Source of the DNA: Vibrio sp. HA2012
GTDB taxonomy: Bacteria > Pseudomonadota > Gammaproteobacteria > Enterobacterales > Vibrionaceae
Direction of reading: 5' to 3'
Assembly: GCF_002812955.1 (NCBI RefSeq)
Contig: NZ_PFXK01000001.1
Coordinates: forward strand, 620,001-684,000
Length of the DNA stretch: 64,000 bases
Shown: positions 60,575 to 64,000 of the stretch, one piece after another
How the letters are laid out: every line of letters starts with the position of its first letter
Numbering within the stretch: position 1 is the stretch's first letter
Notes under the pieces: model-generated
Database searches by the model: none
Seen by the model: the letters and a program-made list of their open reading frames with translations, nothing else
Told to the model about the DNA's origin: nothing
Made by a program: the position numbers and the translations under genes

Positions 60575-61084
60575 ATGCCAAAGAAAGTAATTAGACGTTT
60601 TTTGCCGGATCACGAAGTGATCAAGCGTCAGAAAGCACTGAAAATTTTTGGTAACGTATTGTACAACCCGAACCTTTGGTGTCTGAACCGCCGCTCTGCA
60701 TCCGGTGCTTTTGCCGTTGGTCTTTTTATGGCTTTTGTTCCTCTTCCGAGTCAGATGATAATGGCCGCCGGACTGGCTATTATTTGTGGTGTTAATCTGC
60801 CTCTCTCTGTCGTACTGGTTTGGATCAGTAACCCTATCACTATGCCGGTGATGTTCTACTTTGCTTATAAGGTCGGCGCAAAGGTCATGCACCTTCATCC
60901 GCAGCACTTCCATTTTGAACTATCATGGAACTTTCTGGTTCAGCAGATCGGTACAATTGCCCCCCCTTTACTGCTAGGTTGTGCCATTTGCGGAATAACC
61001 TGTGCAATAATTGGCTTTTTTGGTATCCGGGGACTATGGCGCTATTCCGTAGTAAGAAGCTGGCAGAAACGTTCTGTAAGATAA
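60575..61084 (+). CDS. DUF2062 membrane protein
   Basis: A 169-residue protein with three or four hydrophobic segments and the DUF2062 signature: RRSASGAFAVGLFMAFVPLPSQMIMAAGLAIICGVNLPLSVVLVWISNPITMPVMFYFAYKVG. Function unknown. It is read divergently from comEC with only 8 bp between the start codons, so its ribosome-binding site and promoter must lie in or overlap comEC. Vibrio genomes I recall have the same pairing next to lolCDE. Confidence 0.88.
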   Translation: MPKKVIRRFLPDHEVIKRQKALKIFGNVLYNPNLWCLNRRSASGAFAVGLFMAFVPLPSQMIMAAGLAIICGVNLPLSVVLVWISNPITMPVMFYFAYKVGAKVMHLHPQHFHFELSWNFLVQQIGTIAPPLLLGCAICGITCAIIGFFGIRGLWRYSVVRSWQKRSVR

Positions 61085-61152
61085 CCGGATATGGATAAAC
61101 AAACATCCTGTCTGAAAAGAATTTTGAGCAGATATCAACCTATTATGCAACA

Positions 61153-61175
61153 GGGCCGCAAATGCGGCCCTTTTT
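61153..61175. terminator. Terminator between the DUF2062 gene and lolE
   Basis: GGGCCGC-AAAT-GCGGCCC followed by five T residues, between two convergent genes. Confidence 0.85.
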
Positions 61176-61181
61176 ACATGT

Positions 61182-62426
61182 TTACTTAGAACTCAGCACT
61201 TCAGCCGGGTTCATCTGGCTGGCCTTCTGAGCCGGATACCAAGTTGCGAGCAGGCTAAGTCCAACAGCCGTACCTGACACCACAAGTACATCAGAAAAAT
61301 TGACCTGAGAAGGCAAAAAGTCGATAAAATAAATATCGCCGGATAGAAAATGATGTCCGGTGAGCTGTTCCAGCCCCTGAAGAAGAGCGGTCAGATTTAC
61401 GGCAATCACTACACCGAACAAACTGCCGATAAGACTGCCTGATAGACCGGAAAATACTCCCAACCAGATAAAGACACGTTTAATCAGGCCATCTGTAGCT
61501 CCCATAGTCCGTAGAATGGCAATCTCAGAAGCTCGGTCCTTAACCGCCATCATCAGTGTAGAAACAATATTAAAACAAGCCACACTGATCACCAGAACCA
61601 TCACCAGATACATAATGGTACGAACCATCTGAATATCGCGATATAGAAAACCAAATTTCTGCTTCCAGCTGCGCAGATAGACATACACCGAAATCTGATT
61701 ACCCAATTGCCGGACAATATTCTGAGCATTCAATACATCTGACGTCCGGATGGATACACCACTCACCTGCTCACCCATACGGGCATATTGCTGGGCATCC
61801 GGCAGAGGAATCAATGCCAGAGAGTGATCAATCTGGCCTCCCAGCTCCAACAGCCCCGATACGATTACCCGCACCCGACGAGGAGAACGCATAACATCAC
61901 TATTACCCAGTTGAGGAAGTACCAAAGTGACACTGTCACCCACCATTACACCTAAACTCAGCGCAATCCCTTTCCCCAAAATGACCTGATGATTTCCCGG
62001 CTGGAAATCGGTCCAAGCCGCCCCCTCAATGTAGCGTGACAGATCAGAGACCTTATCTTCCCACTGCGGATCAACACCACGAATTTCCAGGGCTTTCAGC
62101 GTCTGACCTTTTTCGGCCAGGCCGGTAAAGCGCACATAAGGAGCCGCACCAGTGACCTGTGGGTGGGCTTCCACCTCTTCTATCACAGTAGACCAATCGG
62201 CTATTCCGCCTTTTACCGCTTCCAGTTCTCCGTGAGGAATCACCGCCAGTACCCGCTGCTCCAATTCTTTCTCAAAACCATTCATGGCAGAAAGACCGAT
62301 AATAATCACTGCTACACCAACAGCAATTCCGATGGTAGAAGAGACCGAAATAAACGAGACCAGTTTATTTCTCTGTTTTGCCCGGCTGAAACGGCTACCG
62401 ATAAAAAACGACAGGGATGCAAACAC
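61182..62426 (-). CDS. lolE: LolE, lipoprotein-releasing ABC transporter permease
   Basis: One of two permeases of LolCDE, which extracts outer-membrane lipoproteins from the inner membrane and passes them to LolA. The protein is 414 residues. An N-terminal membrane segment follows FFIGSRFSRAKQRNKLVSFISVSSTIGIAVGVAVIIIGLSAMNGFE. A large periplasmic domain comes next, then three C-terminal segments with the FtsX-type DRASEIAILRTMGATDGLIKRVF loop. Third gene of lolC-lolD-lolE, starting 1 bp after lolD. Confidence 0.94.
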   Translation of the reverse strand: MFASLSFFIGSRFSRAKQRNKLVSFISVSSTIGIAVGVAVIIIGLSAMNGFEKELEQRVLAVIPHGELEAVKGGIADWSTVIEEVEAHPQVTGAAPYVRFTGLAEKGQTLKALEIRGVDPQWEDKVSDLSRYIEGAAWTDFQPGNHQVILGKGIALSLGVMVGDSVTLVLPQLGNSDVMRSPRRVRVIVSGLLELGGQIDHSLALIPLPDAQQYARMGEQVSGVSIRTSDVLNAQNIVRQLGNQISVYVYLRSWKQKFGFLYRDIQMVRTIMYLVMVLVISVACFNIVSTLMMAVKDRASEIAILRTMGATDGLIKRVFIWLGVFSGLSGSLIGSLFGVVIAVNLTALLQGLEQLTGHHFLSGDIYFIDFLPSQVNFSDVLVVSGTAVGLSLLATWYPAQKASQMNPAEVLSSK

Positions 62427-62427
62427 T

Positions 62428-63123
62428 TCAGTCCTCCTTCTGCGACGTCGTATCCGTCAACAGACCATCTTGCATATGCATCCTGCGATCCATTTTTGCA
62501 GCCAGTTCTCCATCATGAGTTACCACCAGAAATGCCGTACCGGACTCCCGGTTCAGTTGTCGCATCAAGTCATAAATGGCCAGTGCCGTCGCATGGTCAA
62601 GGTTTCCTGTGGGCTCATCGGCCAAAACCAGATCTGGTGTATTCACCAGAGCGCGGGCAATAGCCACTCTCTGTCTTTCTCCGCCGGATAGCTCTGACGG
62701 ACGATGATCCACCCGGTGCGCCAGTCCGACTTTGTCCAGCATAGACAGAGCTTTTTCTTTTGCTACAGAGGCTTTCTCACCACCAATCATCAGCGGCATG
62801 GCCACATTCTCCAGCGCAGAAAAATCAGCCAGCAAATGATGAAACTGATACACAAATCCAAGATGCTGATTACGCAGCCGAGCCTGACGGTTAGCATGCA
62901 GTGCCGCCAGTTCGTGTCCGAGAAAAGTCACCTCACCGGAAGACGCGTCATCCAGTGCTCCCAGAATATGCAGCAAAGTACTTTTCCCAGAACCGGATGA
63001 ACCGACAATAGAAACCAGTTCTCCTTTTTGCATGGAAAAACTGACGCCTTTCAGCACTTCTGTTTCCATTAAGCCTTCACGGTAAGTTTTACAAACAGAA
63101 CGACATTGTAAAAGGTTATTCAT
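62428..63123 (-). CDS. lolD: LolD, lipoprotein-releasing ABC transporter ATPase
   Basis: ATPase of LolCDE, 231 residues. Walker A is GSSGSGKST (about residues 38-46). The Lol-specific [22 protein letters not shown], signature [16 protein letters not shown], Walker [13 protein letters not shown] and H-loop LVVTHD are present. It overlaps the lolC end by 8 nt and abuts lolE. Confidence 0.97.
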   Translation of the reverse strand: MNNLLQCRSVCKTYREGLMETEVLKGVSFSMQKGELVSIVGSSGSGKSTLLHILGALDDASSGEVTFLGHELAALHANRQARLRNQHLGFVYQFHHLLADFSALENVAMPLMIGGEKASVAKEKALSMLDKVGLAHRVDHRPSELSGGERQRVAIARALVNTPDLVLADEPTGNLDHATALAIYDLMRQLNRESGTAFLVVTHDGELAAKMDRRMHMQDGLLTDTTSQKED

Positions 63124-64000
63124 ATCTCAAAGCCTCAGCAGGTTTAACAGAAGATGCCCGGTAAGAAGGAAACAGTGTCGCCAGCAGGCTTAAAGCAATC
63201 GCCAGTGCGATAATAGTCATGGTCTGCAACGGATTGATCACAACCGGTAAAGTACTGCCTTCATACAGAACCAATCCCGCACTCTGCAAAATCGTGTTCA
63301 GATTTGCAGCAATAAGTACCCCCAGCCCTCCTCCGGCCAGTGAACCTATCACTCCGCTGCTGGCACCCTGTACCATAAAAATAATCAGTATCTGCCGGTT
63401 GCTTATCCCCTGAGTTTTTAGGATCGCAACTTCTGCCTGCTTCTCCATCACCACCATAATCAATGCAGAAATAATATTAAACGCCGCAACACCGACAATC
63501 AGACCAAGCATCAGCCCCATCATATTTTTCTCCATGCGCACAGCCTGAAAAAGCTCCCCCCGCTGTTCCCGCCAGTCACTCCAGAACCAGCCATCAGGAA
63601 GACGGGTATGACTCATTTCAGAGACCACAAATGGGTCATCAAAAAACAGCCTCCAGCCTGATATGATGCCGGACTGATGTCTGAGCAGTTTTCCGGCATC
63701 CTGAATATGCGTCACCATCAGTTGAGCATCCACATCTGAGCCGGTATTGAAAAGACCAGCCACCAGAAAATTACGCTGGCTGGGAATACGCCCCATCGGG
63801 GTATACTGGCTGGCACTGGTGACCATCAGGCGAACTTTATCCCCCACAGTCACATTCAGGCTTCTGGCCAGACTGTGACCAAGGAAAACCCGGTAAGCAC
63901 CAGGGCTGAGGTAGGAGATATTGCCTCCCATAAGATACTCAGCTATCGGATCCTGCTCTTCCGGCTCGATACCAATAAGCATACCGGCAGCCAACTGAGC
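63116..64000 (-). CDS. lolC: LolC, lipoprotein-releasing ABC transporter permease (partial, N-terminus off the right edge)
   Basis: The visible 295 or so residues are the C-terminal part of the other Lol permease. They include [51 protein letters not shown] and the end [16 protein letters not shown]. The true start lies beyond base 64000; the first methionine in frame is internal. First gene of the lolC-lolD-lolE operon. LolC and LolE are paralogues, and I name them by gene order. Confidence 0.93.
   Translation of the reverse strand, partial: AQLAAGMLIGIEPEEQDPIAEYLMGGNISYLSPGAYRVFLGHSLARSLNVTVGDKVRLMVTSASQYTPMGRIPSQRNFLVAGLFNTGSDVDAQLMVTHIQDAGKLLRHQSGIISGWRLFFDDPFVVSEMSHTRLPDGWFWSDWREQRGELFQAVRMEKNMMGLMLGLIVGVAAFNIISALIMVVMEKQAEVAILKTQGISNRQILIIFMVQGASSGVIGSLAGGGLGVLIAANLNTILQSAGLVLYEGSTLPVVINPLQTMTIIALAIALSLLATLFPSYRASSVKPAEALRYE

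Overview
The window is a chromosomal segment of a gammaproteobacterium, most likely a Vibrio or close Vibrionaceae relative. Signs seen in the sequence: MukBEF instead of SMC/ScpAB; purR followed by tfoY with a Vc2-type cyclic-di-GMP riboswitch in front of it; a monomeric NADP isocitrate dehydrogenase; and a gene order that from memory matches blocks of the Vibrio cholerae large chromosome (mukB to infA, clpA to purB, xthA to lolC). There are no rRNA or tRNA genes, CRISPR arrays, insertion sequences, integrases or prophage genes. Most of the window is core genome with dense coding and conventional intrinsic terminators.

Layout. 1-5.5 kb: mukB (3' part beyond the left edge), mukE, mukF and cmoM, read leftward. 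5.6-9.4 kb: elyC, torD, purR and the riboswitch-controlled tfoY, read rightward. 9.4-16.2 kb: an alpha/beta hydrolase, glgA-glgC (glycogen synthesis) and topA, leftward. 16.6-22.8 kb: yciN, aroA, aat-bpt, infA, then clpA-clpS; aat, bpt, clpS and clpA together make the bacterial N-degron pathway. 23.3-30.1 kb: cspD, icd, rluE, mnmA-hflD-purB. 30.1-36.7 kb: the most accessory-looking part, with a methyl-accepting chemotaxis protein, a cysteine-rich FeoB-associated protein, a long non-enterobacterial type of FeoB, FeoA, a Fur-like site, and a divergent pair of secreted proteins (a small one and a DUF4198/NikK-like one) that both appear to mature to an N-terminal histidine. 36.9-41 kb: xthA and a basic amino acid ABC transporter. 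41.8-49.4 kb: an anaerobic formate block with a DUF3360 membrane transporter in the place often held by focA, pflB, a chemoreceptor, pflA and yfbU. 49.6-54.5 kb: prkA, yeaH and spoVR/ycgB. 54.6-64 kb: kdsB, ycaR, lpxK, msbA, comEC (leftward), a DUF2062 gene (rightward), and lolE, lolD, lolC (leftward, lolC cut by the right edge), largely envelope lipid and lipoprotein export.

Most interesting signals: the iron module with paired N-terminal-histidine secreted proteins; DUF3360 next to pflB behind what looks like a class II FNR/CRP promoter; structured leaders in front of pflB and tfoY; three helically phased 21-bp repeats upstream of prkA; a strong hairpin with a T-run inside the prkA-yeaH gap; and several intergenic tandem or inverted repeats. 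Functions are assigned by reading translations against remembered families. No database search was run, and synteny statements are from memory.
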